Assembly (NCBI GenBank): GCA_018873245.2
Contig: JAEMBT020000009.1
Coordinates: 17,515,794 to 17,579,793 of the forward strand
Source of the DNA: Archegozetes longisetosus
Taxonomy: Eukaryota; Arthropoda; Arachnida; Sarcoptiformes; Trhypochthoniidae
Length of the DNA stretch: 64,000 nucleotides
Direction of reading: 5' to 3'
Shown: piece by piece, positions 35,520-48,154 of the stretch
Position numbering within the stretch: the first letter of the stretch is position 1
Layout: every line of letters begins with the position of its first letter
Program-made: the position numbers and the translations under genes
The notes under the pieces: generated by a model
Databases searched by the model: none
What the model saw: only the letters and a program-made list of their open reading frames with translations
Told to the model about the DNA's origin: nothing

Positions 35520-38500
35520 TTTTTACGCAGAGCATAATTATGTAAACATAGTTATTGAACTTTATTATTGTTTCACCTGGTTTTACATGATTTGGCTGTT
35601 ATTGCGCATATTATACACCTGTTAATACATGATCATTACTGAAAACACACGAAAATATCAATTAATATATAAAGTATCATAAGTGAAATATTCTAATTGA
35701 ACCTGATACCAATATTAGAATATTTGGTCCACTATACAAATGATTGTTTTATGTCATTCAAACCTAAATCATTAACAAACTTTCGATTCATTCCTGGTTA
35801 TACATTTATGCTTTATCATCACTCTTCTATTAATAACTCATTTTTCCTCAAGTGTATCGTGAATTAAATGTTTTTTATTAGTAATTTCTATGTCTGTATT
35901 TCTAATGCGGTTTATTTTTATTATAAATTAGCCTTAATTTTAGTTAATATAAAACTATCTGTAAACAATTTCAACTTTTATGTAATAATTGATAATCATT
36001 ATATATTAAAATATCTACTTTCAAACTTCATCTAAAGCTTCTATAATCTTATCTCATAAGAAAATAAACAACTTTTTTCATTAGTTCAATAGATGCCACT
36101 CAAGGATAACTTCTCAGTGGCCACTCTCAGTAATTGAAACAGCCTAGCTCGAGCTCACAGGTCAGTCTCATTCCAACAATGTCACTCTTAAGTTTGTGGG
36201 ATTAGTAGTTCTTGAGTAGTGGACGCGTACATACAAGATGATTTTGTTACAAATTAACGCGTTTTTAAATAGTAAAATCAAATTTTAGTAATCAAATTTC
36301 TCACTTATAAGTTCATTAGATAAGTATATGAAACTGATTTATATGAATTTCAACTTTAGGTTCTAGACAATAATGCGATCATATTTCAAACATAATTTGT
36401 CACATTTAGTACAACTGCAGCTTTTGTTTGAATCAATGAACTTCTCGACACAAAAACAACTCGAATTAATCACACTTTCTATTAAATAATTCATAGCTAG
36501 AATTCAATTTTCAGGAAATGAATTTATGTTAGGTACATAGGTCTGTAATCATTTATGTGTTAACACATTCGTCAAAATAATTGGTTCGTAAGTTTAATGT
36601 ATTAAAGTAGTAAACGTTTAGGGAGAATATGTCGAATCAATTGCCATCTCATGTTTCTTTATGTCACTCAAACATCATATATTAGATTTTAGTTCAAACT
36701 CTCCACGTTTGGACCTTACTTCTGATTATCCTCATTTGTGGCTTATAAGTCTGCTTTTTCATTAGTTGATATCTAATATTAGGTCTATCGCAATACAATT
36801 TTTACAGACAACTCTTTCAGCTAACCTAGTAAATTATTCGTTTCGATAGTATAAAGATGTGGTGGAATTCACGATAGCGCGATCTGTAACAATTAGCTTT
36901 TTAAACCAATTCTAAAAGCCAGAAAAGTTGAAATAAGTTTTTAAAATTAGTTCTCGTTCATCTTGCTTGACTTCACGCAAATGGCAAGTTTTTAAAAATG
37001 GTTGTAAAACTCTTTCGACCCTATGTAGCAATCGATAAATGCCTTTATAGGTAATGAATCAAAATAAATGTGAAAATTGGTTCACTCTTTGACTCAATAT
37101 TAGAGTATTGATTCTGGTCTCTATTCATCGCGAATTTCCGGATATAATAAGTTTAGAGAATTGGGCGAAAAAAACGATTTTTACACCTCATTTCGCTTGC
37201 CATGACTGATATTGGAGATAAAAAACGTAAGACTCTATTCAGTCTGAAGAATACTTGACAAAAAATGAACACTTTATACCTATTGCACAAATAGAAAGTT
37301 TCGATTGTAATCTTTATTCAATTGAGCTTCTAATCAGAAAGTATAATTTGACCAACAAATCAAACTTGAACCTATCAAATCTGAAAGCTTCTGAACTATA
37401 CAATCTTTGATTTTTCAGTATAAAGACATTCTTTTTTTTCTAATCGTCATTAATCTTAGTAGAATAAAATAGATTCTTGTCGTTAGTTTATCAAAAGATG
37501 GTAGAATTAGATAAGAGTTACGGATCAGTGATTGAACATAAATAAAATAATTACAAGAAAATATTGAAAATGTAGATGTAGGAAGGAGTGAACTTCGATT
37601 TAATCACTTATTTTTCAGTTGATAGTCAATGAGAAGAGTTCAAGAACTTATAAAATGACCTTATTGAACTATCGTCAAAGGGCGAAAAAAATACTTGACA
37701 AAACGGGTTCAGCTATTTGAGTATTTTTTGAACTATTTGACAAAATTAAATGGCTATTGTTCTCTTATCGAAATTAATAATAAATCTTTTGGAGGTTAAA
37801 CAGATTAGGCAAGTTTTTATCAATTTTTTGGCACTTTTACTTGTGAAACGTTACTATTACATTTGTCTAACACATGAGAATCTGAATCTCATAAGAATCT
37901 GGCTGAACGTTTGAAAGGATTCGAGAATTTTTTTAAAAATGATAGCATCGTGAACGCAGAAAATTTTCTCATTTCCTCTATACAATTGAGTGATTGCTGC
38001 TTTAAAACTTAATCTAAATTGAAATCAAGTACACCTACGAATAGTACAAATACTCAGTGTTTCCTAACAATATTTCGTGTTAAAGGGAGTTTTATATTAT
38101 CTTTGACTATATTGACTTGATTTTGCCATAAAATTGGACTTTCGTCAATTTCCCACGAGAAATAAGAATTATTTAACAAAAATAAAATAAAAAATTTTCA
38201 CGTTATTTCACTAATTATCTTCCAGTCTTTGATTTTGACATTAGGCAATATTTTTATTAAAATTTATGCTTTAAGTGTTGTAAAATTTTATGAATTTAGA
38301 TCAAAATCTTGTTTAAGCCATGCATATGCGAAAATTCATTTCATATATAAATCATTTGTGAGAAAACCTTTGTTTTTATTGTTTCCAGAATCTACGGAGA
38401 ATCAATGCAATGAACAATTCTCTCCTATTCTCTAAATCTCATGAAAAATTCATTACATTATTCAGATGTAATTAGGTTTAATACAAGTACAGCTGTTCTA

Positions 38501-40465
38501 TTCTATGGAATATTTTCCAATTTCTACAATTCTTTGGAGGTAGCGATTTAAAAATCAGCCAAACTAAATTTCAAATAATTCGTGTGCAGATAAGAAGAGA
38601 ATATTCGACCATAAGCATTGGTATATTTTTACTTGTAAGCAGATTCAATCCCCCACTTGTCAGTATGAGTCTGCTTAATATGGTTTAAAACAGTTTCTAC
38701 TTTTGAAAAGTTCTGAAAATTTTGAGCTGAGAGTTTAATAAAAAAAAATTAATTAAATGTTTTTTATGACTAATAGTTATTTGGAGCAGGATTGATGAAA
38801 TGAATGACTTATAATATGTTCAAACAGAAGTTTATTCGATATAATATCTAACTGAAAATTTTGATCTAATTTACTGTAGGAATGGTTGCTTAGCTATAGT
38901 CAATTATAAAATAATTTTCAAAATAATAAAAGTCATTTACTTCAAAGTCTATCATTAGAGTCAGTGAAAAAACTACATTTAACGAAGAAGTAAATCACAC
39001 TATTTTCTACCAATCCATGAGGTCTAACTTTGATAAGTGAACCTGATATCGAATTCTTTATTCTATCGATTGCAGTTGAATCCTTATCGGATTCTGAGAG
39101 CGCAACCATAAATTAGAGAAGACAATACTAATTAATGTGAAGTGTTTCTCATAAATAAAAATACAGACGCTTTTCTATTGTTGAGATTAGTAATTCTATT
39201 AAGTCCTTAGGCAAATCACATTTTTAAGAGCTTTTTAGAAAGAATTCTTAGATCTTGTTCGTCTCGCTCAATTGCATTTACCCGAATACAATCCCCCAAA
39301 TTTATAAGCAGGTGATCGTATCTATAAGTTTTTTTTCATGTCGATTAATGTAGTTTCTTAAATGAAATGTCGGTTTTACAGCGATGCCACAAACTAAATG
39401 TGAGGCAGAAAGGGCTCACACAATATTTTGAAGCACTGAAAAATTCAAGTGTTCACAAAAATGTTAAACTTACTTGATTTTTGAGTTGATGAAGTTATAA
39501 ATTAACTTAAAAGTACTATAAATGATAAATTGGTCTAATTTGGACTGGAAATTCATGATATTTAATTAAAATATTGAATTCTGGCAGCCTTAAGCTTAAT
39601 TTTCTGACTGCAGATGTGCTGCAATTCGCAAACAATACACAGAGCGTTGTCAATATTACTTTAAAAATATATTATGGACTTTATCAAACACTCTATGTCT
39701 GCTAATGCTTTAGCATTATGTAGCATTCGGTTTGACATTTCTGTTTGGTTTTAATAATTTTTGATTGAGCTATTAACACAAAAAAGTTAATAAAATTTTG
39801 TTTAGGTTAGGTTAGTTTATAGTTATGCACACCTGTACTCAAATTGAGCCAAATGCAGCTCAGCCAGATGGAAATTTACGAATTTGAACATCCTCGACAT
39901 GAAAATTGATAACTTTCAATGGTAATCAATCACTTCTTATTAGAAGAACTTTCATAAAACACTTCAAATAATGAAATCAGAATTTGCACTCAAAGGTCAT
40001 ATTTTACAGACTCAAGACGGAATGAAATGATTACTCAAAAGTTTTGTATTCTGAAAATTTTTCTATTTAAAAAGATTATTATTTTTGTTGGTTCATTAAA
40101 ATTAAAATGTATTGCGTTCTCTTAAGCAATAAATTAAAGAGTTTTGGGATTATATTTAATTCACTGTTAAAAAGAAAATTAAAAATAAAACTAAAAATAA
40201 AGCAAAAAAGGAAACTTAATCTACTAGGTACTCAACATTAAGCCTCAAACAATTCAGGTTTGAGTTGGAATGATAGAAAAGGCATGCGCTCGTCGTGATT
40301 GATCTTACGCACAAATTTGATAAAGGGTTCGGTATTATTCGATTCCTTCTACACAGAGTCAACTGCTCGTTTAAGCTCCAGATTCACTTCAGGTGATCAG
40401 CTCTTTCACTTGTTTTCTCTTTCACTACTCAACTCACGAATATAACTGATAAACTCAACTGAAAA
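35520..40465. other. Intergenic, no gene recognised
   Basis: About 4.9 kb of AT-rich DNA between the mucin-like gene and GPCR copy 2. The frame at 38229-38435 has no domain. Two TTAGG pentamers lie at about 39804-39813. No transposon ends were recognised. Confidence 0.5.
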
Positions 40466-41245
40466 ATGTTGGTCAACGAATCATTCGGTGAGAATATGAC
40501 CATTGAACTAGATTTGAACCAAATAAATACAACAAATTCATCACTACCTGAAGAAAGTGTGTCGAATGTTTTGATAATATTTTGTTACAGTCTAATAGTA
40601 ATAGTTTCACTAGTGGGTAATTTACTAGTTTGTAAGGTTGCTTTTGGTTCAAAAGATATGCGAACGACAACTAATATGTTAATTGCGAGTCTGGCCTGTT
40701 CTGATATAGTCATGACTGCTTTTAATATACCCTTCAATGTCGCCCGAATTCTACTTCTCGACTGGCCTTTCGGTAAAGTTCTATGTTTTTTGGTTCCGTT
40801 CATTCAAACCGCTTGTGTTTATGTGTCAACCTTTACCATGACTGTCATCGCTATCCATCGATTGATCGTCTTGAGAAAGAGAACGACTTCGCGTACATTC
40901 TCTTGTCTTCGACTTATAGTAGTTGTAATAATAATCTGGTTATTAGCGGCCACACTATCGCTACCACATTCTGGGTTCAATAGAGTGAAAGAAGTTTTTA
41001 TTTATGGCCAAACTCTAGTCCGCTGTCGTGTAGACTTTCCTAAATTAGATTTCAATTTTCCTCTGTTTCTATCAGTGGAAGTCTTTATAACACAATATTT
41101 ATTACCACTTTCTGTAACTTTGGTGGTCTATATCAAGATTGGATTTATTATTTCAAAACAGGGAAAACTTATCGGAAAACTCAGTGATGAGAGAAAGAGA
41201 AACAATCTGAAGCTAAGAGAAGAAGAATTTTTATGTTGGCTTTAG
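40466..41245 (+). CDS. Neuropeptide-type class A GPCR, copy 2 (TM1-TM5 frame, frameshifted before TM6)
   Basis: This 259-codon frame is the paralogue of the receptor at the left edge, on the opposite strand. Sequons at N4, N10, N21 and N24 precede TM1 (about 33-58, N52). Further landmarks are D80 in TM2, C107 and C187 for the extracellular disulphide, H131-R132 in place of the DRY motif's D-R, W158 in TM4 and P214 in TM5, followed by VVYIKIGFII and a basic third intracellular loop. The frame then runs into a stop at 41243. The expected TM6 continues in another frame from about 41215, so one base is missing or two are extra somewhere between about 41189 and 41220, in a GA-rich stretch. The copy is either a young pseudogene or carries a sequencing error. 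In contrast to copy 1, there is no intron after TM5. Receptor class is certain; ligand unknown. Confidence 0.85.
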   Translation: MLVNESFGENMTIELDLNQINTTNSSLPEESVSNVLIIFCYSLIVIVSLVGNLLVCKVAFGSKDMRTTTNMLIASLACSDIVMTAFNIPFNVARILLLDWPFGKVLCFLVPFIQTACVYVSTFTMTVIAIHRLIVLRKRTTSRTFSCLRLIVVVIIIWLLAATLSLPHSGFNRVKEVFIYGQTLVRCRVDFPKLDFNFPLFLSVEVFITQYLLPLSVTLVVYIKIGFIISKQGKLIGKLSDERKRNNLKLREEEFLCWL

Positions 41246-41322
41246 CTGTTGTCACATTCGCGACGTGTTGGTTCCCTATTAACTGTTATCATCTTTTAGG
41301 TCTGTCGTTTACTAACTTATAG
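41215..41322 (+). pseudogene. TM6 segment of GPCR copy 2 in a shifted frame
   Basis: The frame reads KRRRIFMLALAVVTF, then ATCWFPINCYHLL, which is a textbook TM6 with the CWxP motif and a basic cytoplasmic lead-in. It is out of frame with the upstream TM1-TM5 frame by one base. It then runs to a TAG at 41320-41322. A weak donor-like GGTCTG at 41299 could end an exon after HLL. No TM7 (NPxxY) exon was found downstream to about 44 kb. Confidence 0.7.
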
Positions 41323-41418
41323 ATAAGTCTTTCTTTATAGATTCATTCAAATAGATATTTGATTCTTTTTTGCTAAAACTTATTCATTTCGAAAGTTTGC
41401 ACTCACGCTAGATTGAAA

Positions 41419-41536
41419 ATTAGGTTAGGTTAGGTTGGGTTGGGTTGGGTTGTTTTAGGTTGGGTTAGGGCAGCTTAGGTTGGATTAGGTTAGGGCAGCT
41501 TAGGTTGGATTAGGTTAGCTTAGCTCAGCTTAGGTA
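41419..41536. repeat. Interstitial telomere-like (TTAGG)n tract, degenerate
   Basis: TTAGG and TTGGG pentamers followed by a higher-order pattern of 'ttaggttggattaggttagg' and 'gcagc' units. It lies about 100 bp after the broken end of GPCR copy 2 and has the opposite orientation to the tract at 23.2 kb. Confidence 0.85.
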
Positions 41537-42280
41537 AGATAGTTTTGTTAATTAGCAGATTCAGATTGAAAAAATTCAAATGTTAAATTGAATTCTATGT
41601 TTGAAGAAAGACTTGTTAAAATCTATATGGAAAAACTGAATTTACATTTAATTCTATATAACAGTTGATTTCAAAGTAACGAAGCACCATAAGCCAGTTT
41701 TCTTAATAGTAAGTCTGTTATCGACTAATTTTACACTCATTTTCATAGAATGCTCATTACTTTTCTACTTTCTACTTGTTCTTTTTATATATATACCTGT
41801 TTTAGACCCACAATATTCTGTTTTTTATATAATTTAGTAGCACATAAATAGTGAATTTATATATTACTTTCCACAATCTTTCTCATCAATATTTAGAATA
41901 TATTCATAGCTTTAGATATGAGTTTAGATAGTAGACAGGCCTTATAATACACTATAGATTCAAACTAATCCAACTTTAACTTTGATTCTTTTAGCTATAA
42001 GTGAGAAGTTTTTATAAAAACTAATCCAAAGTGTTTGACAGTCAGTGCGAGTCTATTGAAACTGGCGTTTGAGAAACTCGTGAATCTAATGAAAAGTAAA
42101 GAAATAAAGTTTAGCACATAAACGCTATTTTCAAGTAATTGAAATTTCATGTACTAAACGTCGAGATAGTAATGCTATAGAGAAAATTCCTCAAGTTTAT
42201 TCCTGTTCAAACACTTTTCAAGCTTTTAGTTTATAGGCAAGATATTTTCGTTTTGGTCGACCAAAATATTGTCAAAATTT
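41537..42280. other. Intergenic, nothing recognised
   Basis: Searched for a TM7/NPxxY exon of the upstream receptor without success; no other signal. Confidence 0.5.
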
Positions 42281-42418
42281 TTACAAAAATCTCACAAAAT
42301 CCCACAAAAATCTCACAAAAATCTCACAAAAATCTCACAAAAATCTCACAAAAATCTCACAAAAATCTCACAAAAATCTCACAAAAATTTCACAAAAATC
42401 TCACAAAAATCTCAAAAA
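42281..42418. repeat. 11-bp minisatellite (tctcacaaaaa), about 12 copies
   Basis: Regular 11-bp units. Because 11 is not a multiple of 3, the array translates with an 11-residue period (NLTKISQKSHK) and makes the open frame 42253-42441, which I do not regard as a gene. Confidence 0.9.
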
Positions 42419-43090
42419 TAATAACGAATTGTTCAATTTAGTGCCATTGGTTCGCAATGTCATCCGTTTGTTACAAGTAATAACTAATAGATTGATGTTA
42501 TCTAAAACAAACATTTGACATTTGATTTGAATCATTTTTAGTCCTTTCATCTATTGTTGGCTAAACGAAAGATTCAGAAACGGAGCGAAACAATCGATAC
42601 AAGTTATTGCACAATTTTGCATCTCTTTATTCTCAAAAACAAATCAATAGCTCAAAGAGTGAAACATTCATAAATAACTTTCAGTTGATTTTATTGAACG
42701 ATATATTAAAGTCATATAATTATTATTATTATTATTATCATATTAGTTTTATCTTTAATAAACTTTCGAAAAGATCAATTCGATTCGTATTGTAAGTGAT
42801 TGAATTAACATTTTAAAATATTGTCGTGGGTGTGATTGTAGTATAATATTCTATTATAAGTATAGCAAAATTGGCTCATTCAGACCTGTCATATGAATAA
42901 CTTATTATTAGGAACGAGACAAAGTTAAGACAGAACAGAAAATTGATTGTATAACAGACAAATGAGCAGACTTAATAATTATCTCTGTAATAAAGACTTT
43001 ATATTTGTTGATTTTATAATGTATATTGATCTTACATAAAAAGCAACTTTGTCTCAATCTTAGTTGTTATTATTGATTCAAAAGTATATA
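42419..43090. other. Intergenic; (TTA)n microsatellite near 42720
   Basis: A (TTA)6-type run at about 42719-42737 is the only feature seen. The frame at 42607-42795 runs through it and shows no domain. Confidence 0.5.
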
Positions 43091-43264
43091 CAGTCTGACC
43101 CTGTTATAGACGACTGGTCGGTGCGTAAAACATAAGTTGCCTATAACTGGGTTTGCCTATATCTGAACTCTTTAACATATGATTGGATTAGTTGGTACCG
43201 AATAAATTACTTGCTAACAATCGGGGTTGCCTTTAACCGAGTTGCCAATAGCCGGGTCAGACTG
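43091..43264. mobile_element. 174-bp MITE, pogo/Tc1-like ends (CAGTCTGACCC)
   Basis: Ends are CAGTCTGACCC and its exact complement GGGTCAGACTG, each flanked by TA within TATA. Internal text is GC-richer than its surroundings, with several 'gttgcc' and 'tataactggg'-like repeats. The combination resembles non-autonomous pogo/Tigger-type elements; no transposase remains. Confidence 0.75.
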
Positions 43265-44218
43265 TATATATTATGCGAGCAATAAAAATATGAAAATCAA
43301 TTTTCTCTCTCCAAATTCAACGGAAGAGATAGAGATTGAAATTCAATTGTGTTCTCTGCATCATCTCTTTCCAAATCTGTGAATCTATTTCGTATCATAT
43401 TTCAGGTTTGTTCACTCATCTAATCAAAGATGAGTCTTTTAAGATGTGAACTTACTTTCATCAATACTAACATACTATCAGCCATTTTATTATTTGTAGT
43501 CAATACTATAAGTGAACATATTTTAGATTTGTTGCTGTTTAGGTAACTGGTCCTCAACTTGAAAGCTTTACAATTAAGTAAAATAATCAGTACTAAAGAA
43601 CTCGATAACTGTAGTAACTATAAGTTAAGCTGAAGATATTGACTTTTGCTCGTTTTATCAATAATGAAAAATATTTCTAAAAAATAGTTCAAACTAGAAA
43701 GTTATTTGCTCAAGTTAAATATAAAAATAGAAGTGATGTCATCTTTACTGTTATTACTAAACACGATTATTTTCAGTTACTGATGAGTTCTGATGATAAA
43801 AAGTTCAAAATGCGATTCTATTAATCAAAACTACTATAAAAGAAGATTATCAATAAAGTTATAAAGAGATTTCAAGTAAACTTTTAAATTGAGGACCCTT
43901 TATCTCATCTACTGCATCTATTATTGCATTATTTGTCAAATATATGATTTCGAAATACTTTTGGAAAAAATTTTTAATTACATTTTGAATAAATCATAAT
44001 AGGATTAAGTAAATATCGATATGAAGTATAAAGCTTTATATTCTTGGATTTAAGATTATATTCTATATAATAATGTAATAAAAGTTTTAGAAGATTTCGC
44101 TTAAAGTAAGATAGTTGTCAAAGAGGATAATAAGATTTTAAATATGAAGACTTTTAATAACTTGATCAATACTTTCAAGTGATTATATGCCATTTGGCAG
44201 AATTTTCATTCGACTAAA
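43265..44218. other. Intergenic, nothing recognised
   Basis: AT-rich DNA without recognisable features. Confidence 0.5.
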
Positions 44219-44407
44219 TTAGTAAACAGGTAAATCTATTTCTATTGGGAAACATGACCTATATGTTTGTTGTAAAAATTCTTTTAATTCTACAGCACTG
44301 CCATAATCACATATGAAACAAAGGGGTCCACTAAATATTTTCCAAGTCTTAGAAAATCCAAGCTTTAAAATAATCTTAAAATTTAACTGACTTTCAAGTC
44401 TATACAA
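44219..44407 (-). other. Unrecognised 62-codon frame, possible terminal exon
   Basis: The frame has no ATG start (it begins TTG) and reads, near its end, GSAVELKEFLQQTYRSC and then FPIEIDLPVY before a TAA. The last half looks less random than the usual AT-driven frame. I could not name a family or find a joining exon, so this is a weak candidate. Confidence 0.2.
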
Positions 44408-47400
44408 TAATGAATTAGCTTAAGAGTATTATAAAAGATAAAAATGACCTAGTTCAAATCCGAATTGGCAAGTTATTCACATGAAAAGTTAATCAAATGA
44501 GGCTTGATTATAAAAAAGAAAAACTTTTATAGTTAGGTAGATCTTTATATAAATTGAGGAACACCACATTTGGTGAAGTGACAAATCATGCTAAACATCT
44601 CGTACATATATAGGTAGATGTAATAGGTAGAAGTTTTAGTCCACTTTCAATAACAAAAATCTTCAGCTGACTAATACATGTCAAACATGACAGTTGAAAT
44701 GCATCAATTTTCTCAAATTGGATAATCTCTTTTACCATTTCTGACATTTCCTAATTTGCTCTAAGAGTCTTATAGCACTACTTCAGACTGTCATCAATTC
44801 AGATAATAGGCAGAATTAGATGAATTCTTATCAACGAATCAACTGTTCGATTAGAGAATCAGATTTTCTCAAATTCAGCCTAAGCCGAATCTATTTGATC
44901 AGAACTTAATACTTGAATCTTACTCTCGAATAACTCTATAAGTAATTGAATTGAGTGTAATTTTGCACAATTGCTATTATTCTGTTAGATCTGTAATTTA
45001 TTATAGAGAATGTATTTTTTAATATCTGTATATTTAATAAAGTAATTCTGTTATAACTGTTAAATATATGATTTCGATTCAAATCAATTTGATTACATTC
45101 GAAATTTGATTTAAACTTTTCACATTTGATCATAAATTGAACAAGAATTTCAGTGGGGATGAGATGAACAGTGGTTTAACATCTTGAAGGTAAGCGCTTT
45201 ACAAGTATTTGAAGCTAACTACAAACCATAAATCGATGATATGTTTAAGATTTAAACTAAAATAAGAGACATGATTTAGCTAGAAAAGCATATTACAAGT
45301 TGTGATCCATAAAATTGTTGATGTAAAGTATTATGCGGTCGAACAGATTTAGTGAAAGATTTAATAGATGAAAAAGTTTCATTTTAAGTATGTCTTAACG
45401 GATTAACTGATATTGTGTAAAAGCATGAAAATTAGAATAATAGTGACAGCTAAATAATCAAATAGAGAGCATCTACTTTTCAGAATTAATGCTTCACTTG
45501 ATAATGTTTTACAAACAGTTTCTCTATTCTAATTCCTAGTAATTACAACTATATTAAAAACTGTTTTTGCTAAAGCTTATGTTAGAGTATATTCAGTTCT
45601 ACAAATGGAATCTAAGAATTTTTTAATTTCCTTTTGGACTGAAATTGAATTCTTCTCTAAACTTGTATTAAATTCTGTTTTATGGTAGGATCGAATTGAA
45701 ACTCGGCAGATATTTGATAAAAAGATCACAAGATATTTGACTTGAAATGAACGGAAGGCTGACTCGACTCAAGATTTATCATATTGTTAATAAAATCCAG
45801 ACGACCAACAATCAGTTTAGTGCTAGAATTTGAGAGCTTAAACCAATTTTTTCTTTACTTTTCTAATCTGATTGCTTAGTATGTAGTGTTTTTGAAGTAT
45901 TCTAGTTTGACTCTAATTCACTATGATCACTTTTCTGAAATTACTGTTAGTCAAATTTCAATAAAATTTTACTCAAGTGTTTATTTTTATATACAAGTGT
46001 TCTCATAAAATTCAATTATTAAAATATATCAGTGAAAGTGTTTATGAAAAATAATTGAAAATTTTATACAATACAGTGAATACTATGTATTATTCAAAGC
46101 ATTATATAGAATATTCTTAAGACTTTTTCATCAGTTTTTATTCAAAGCCTTTTCTAGTCTACTAAAAATTAATTTTAAACATGGCTACTGGCCCTCGATT
46201 TTTACTAGCTATTAATAATTTTTATCTTCACTTCAAAAAGTTGATAAAAATTTGGAAAAAATCAAATTCATAATGAAATATATATGTTCTCTTCTTATCA
46301 TATTTCAGAGTAGAAAAATTTGAAATTACTAAATGTGAATGACACTATGAAGATTAATCGAACGACATCTAGATTTAAATGTGATTAGTAGAAAATAAAA
46401 TAAAGAATGAAAAGAGAAAGATGAATAGAATAAAATAATATAAGACCGAATTTGATATTCTTTTACAAAGTCTATATGCATTAAGGTTTTCGTGTTATAG
46501 CATTGATATAAAAGAGAAATTTTGTTACACACTTAGCTTCTTTTGTTACACTTACTAAAAGATAAGCTGTACAACATTTATAATCCTTTTATTCAGACTA
46601 TTTTTTACTTTCAATACATTCTCGTTGACTGTTCTCTTATTTCAGTTCATTTTCATCCAAGTTTTCCGAATTCCTATATCGATCATTTACAAAACGTTTT
46701 TATCTTACTAAATCAATTAATTCATTTTTTCATTGAAAATTCAATTATTTGTCTATATGTATAGGAAGAGTGAAGAAAGAGTCTAAAAGCATTATAGTAT
46801 TAGCACAAATAATTAATTCATAACTTGTCTATGAACGAGGCTGTTCAGAAGATGAAAGATAAAGATGTGACTTGTATTGTATGACTCTATCATAGATTAA
46901 TGAGACTTAAAGCCTCCCAGCGGGAGATTATAATCAATACCGCTTGACATTCAGCAAATATTTCGAGATTCTTCAGCTCTCTTTAGCCAATATTTTCTCA
47001 ATAAAATAATAACTCTTCTTATCGTTAATGTTTATTCAAACGAATTCTTTCACATCTAACCTAATCTGGATGCAATTCCAATTTAATATAATCCATTAAA
47101 TGATCAATTGGTTAATTTTTTTATATTTTCCCTCAAAAGCTTTATCTTGTTTTTCGAGAAACTAATAAAAACATTTGACGTAGAGCTAGACTCTGAAACA
47201 AATCCAAATTTCTTCAATAGTTTATGAGTGAATTTCTATCTAAAAATGTTTCCCTTCTCATCCATTTTCTCTATAATTCACTGGTTAGAGATGAGCTCAT
47301 AATGTGTTTTTTTTGTTTTTATATTTTTTGTTTTTATTTTTGTTTTATTTTGTTATTTCGAGTTGTGATCAAATTTTAAAGCACTCATTCAACAAAACTG

Positions 47401-48071
47401 AAAATACGAGGAGCTACCAAAAAGACAATTTTCTAGAAAATAAATAGTAAATTTCAAAACTACCTTCTTTTTGTTGGTTCCATTTTGTTTATTTACTCAC
47501 TTTATTATTTATTGAAAATGTTCATTAATTTAGTTCAACAGAGGAATCCCTTTCGTATTCGATATAAATAATTATTAAGCTATCCAGTTGTCAAATTTGA
47601 AGCTTCTCTACTTTATTGGACTTAATACTAGTAGAGGTGTATTCCTGAAACGATGGCTCTAATAATCACGTTTATAAAACTGATAAAAACGGAATACAAA
47701 TCAGTAAGATTTCAATATGAAAGAAGTATTCTTATTTTTATAACTTAGTATTCTTAACAAGAATACCATAAGCTAGTCTTTATCAACTTCTCATATCCAA
47801 ACGAGCATCATGAAAGTTCAATTCCGTCATCAATTTGAATCTGGTGAACATGAGCCCAATTATTCTGTCAAAAGTCCGACAGTAGCAAAGCCTTATAAAT
47901 GATATATATTGTCATATAATATACTCATGAGTTAGTCGTTAGCAACACTTAATGCTGACAAGTTTTCTAAAACTAGTTTTGGTTCTTCTCTTAACAAATT
48001 GACTGTTAAATTGTGAGATAAACTTTCAGAATAATATTTCAAGCCTTCAATTGGGTGGCACGAGTTTTGCT
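44408..48071. other. Intergenic, no gene recognised
   Basis: The frames at 44936-45133, 46329-46532 and 46543-46764 have no domain. A small perfect hairpin (ctccc/gggag) lies at 46915-46927, and T/G-rich poly(T) text at about 47310-47350. Confidence 0.5.
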
Positions 48072-48154
48072 GAATCTGTTCATTTTTCCGGAATCTGCTC
48101 ATTTCTCCAGAATCTGTTCGTTATTCCAGAATCTGTTCATTTTTCCAGAATCTC
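48072..48154. repeat. 19-bp minisatellite (gaatctgttcatttttcca), 4 copies
   Basis: Four full units of 19 bp plus a partial fifth; copies differ by one to three bases. Confidence 0.85.

Noticed and set aside
41123..41217. A 95-nt intron in GPCR copy 2 (from GTGGTC to GCTAAG) that would remove the frameshift, at the same site as the donor of copy 1
   Set aside because: It would splice out VVYIKIGFII and the basic loop, which read as genuine TM5 end and third intracellular loop. The donor GTGGTC is poor. An indel is the simpler explanation, although RNA data could revive this idea.
42253..42441. 62-codon lysine/serine-rich frame
   Set aside because: Translation of the 11-bp minisatellite; no start context, promoter or flanking exon.
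44219..44407. Naming the 62-codon frame as a specific enzyme
   Set aside because: The text looks somewhat protein-like but I do not recognise it; it is kept only as a low-confidence unrecognised frame.
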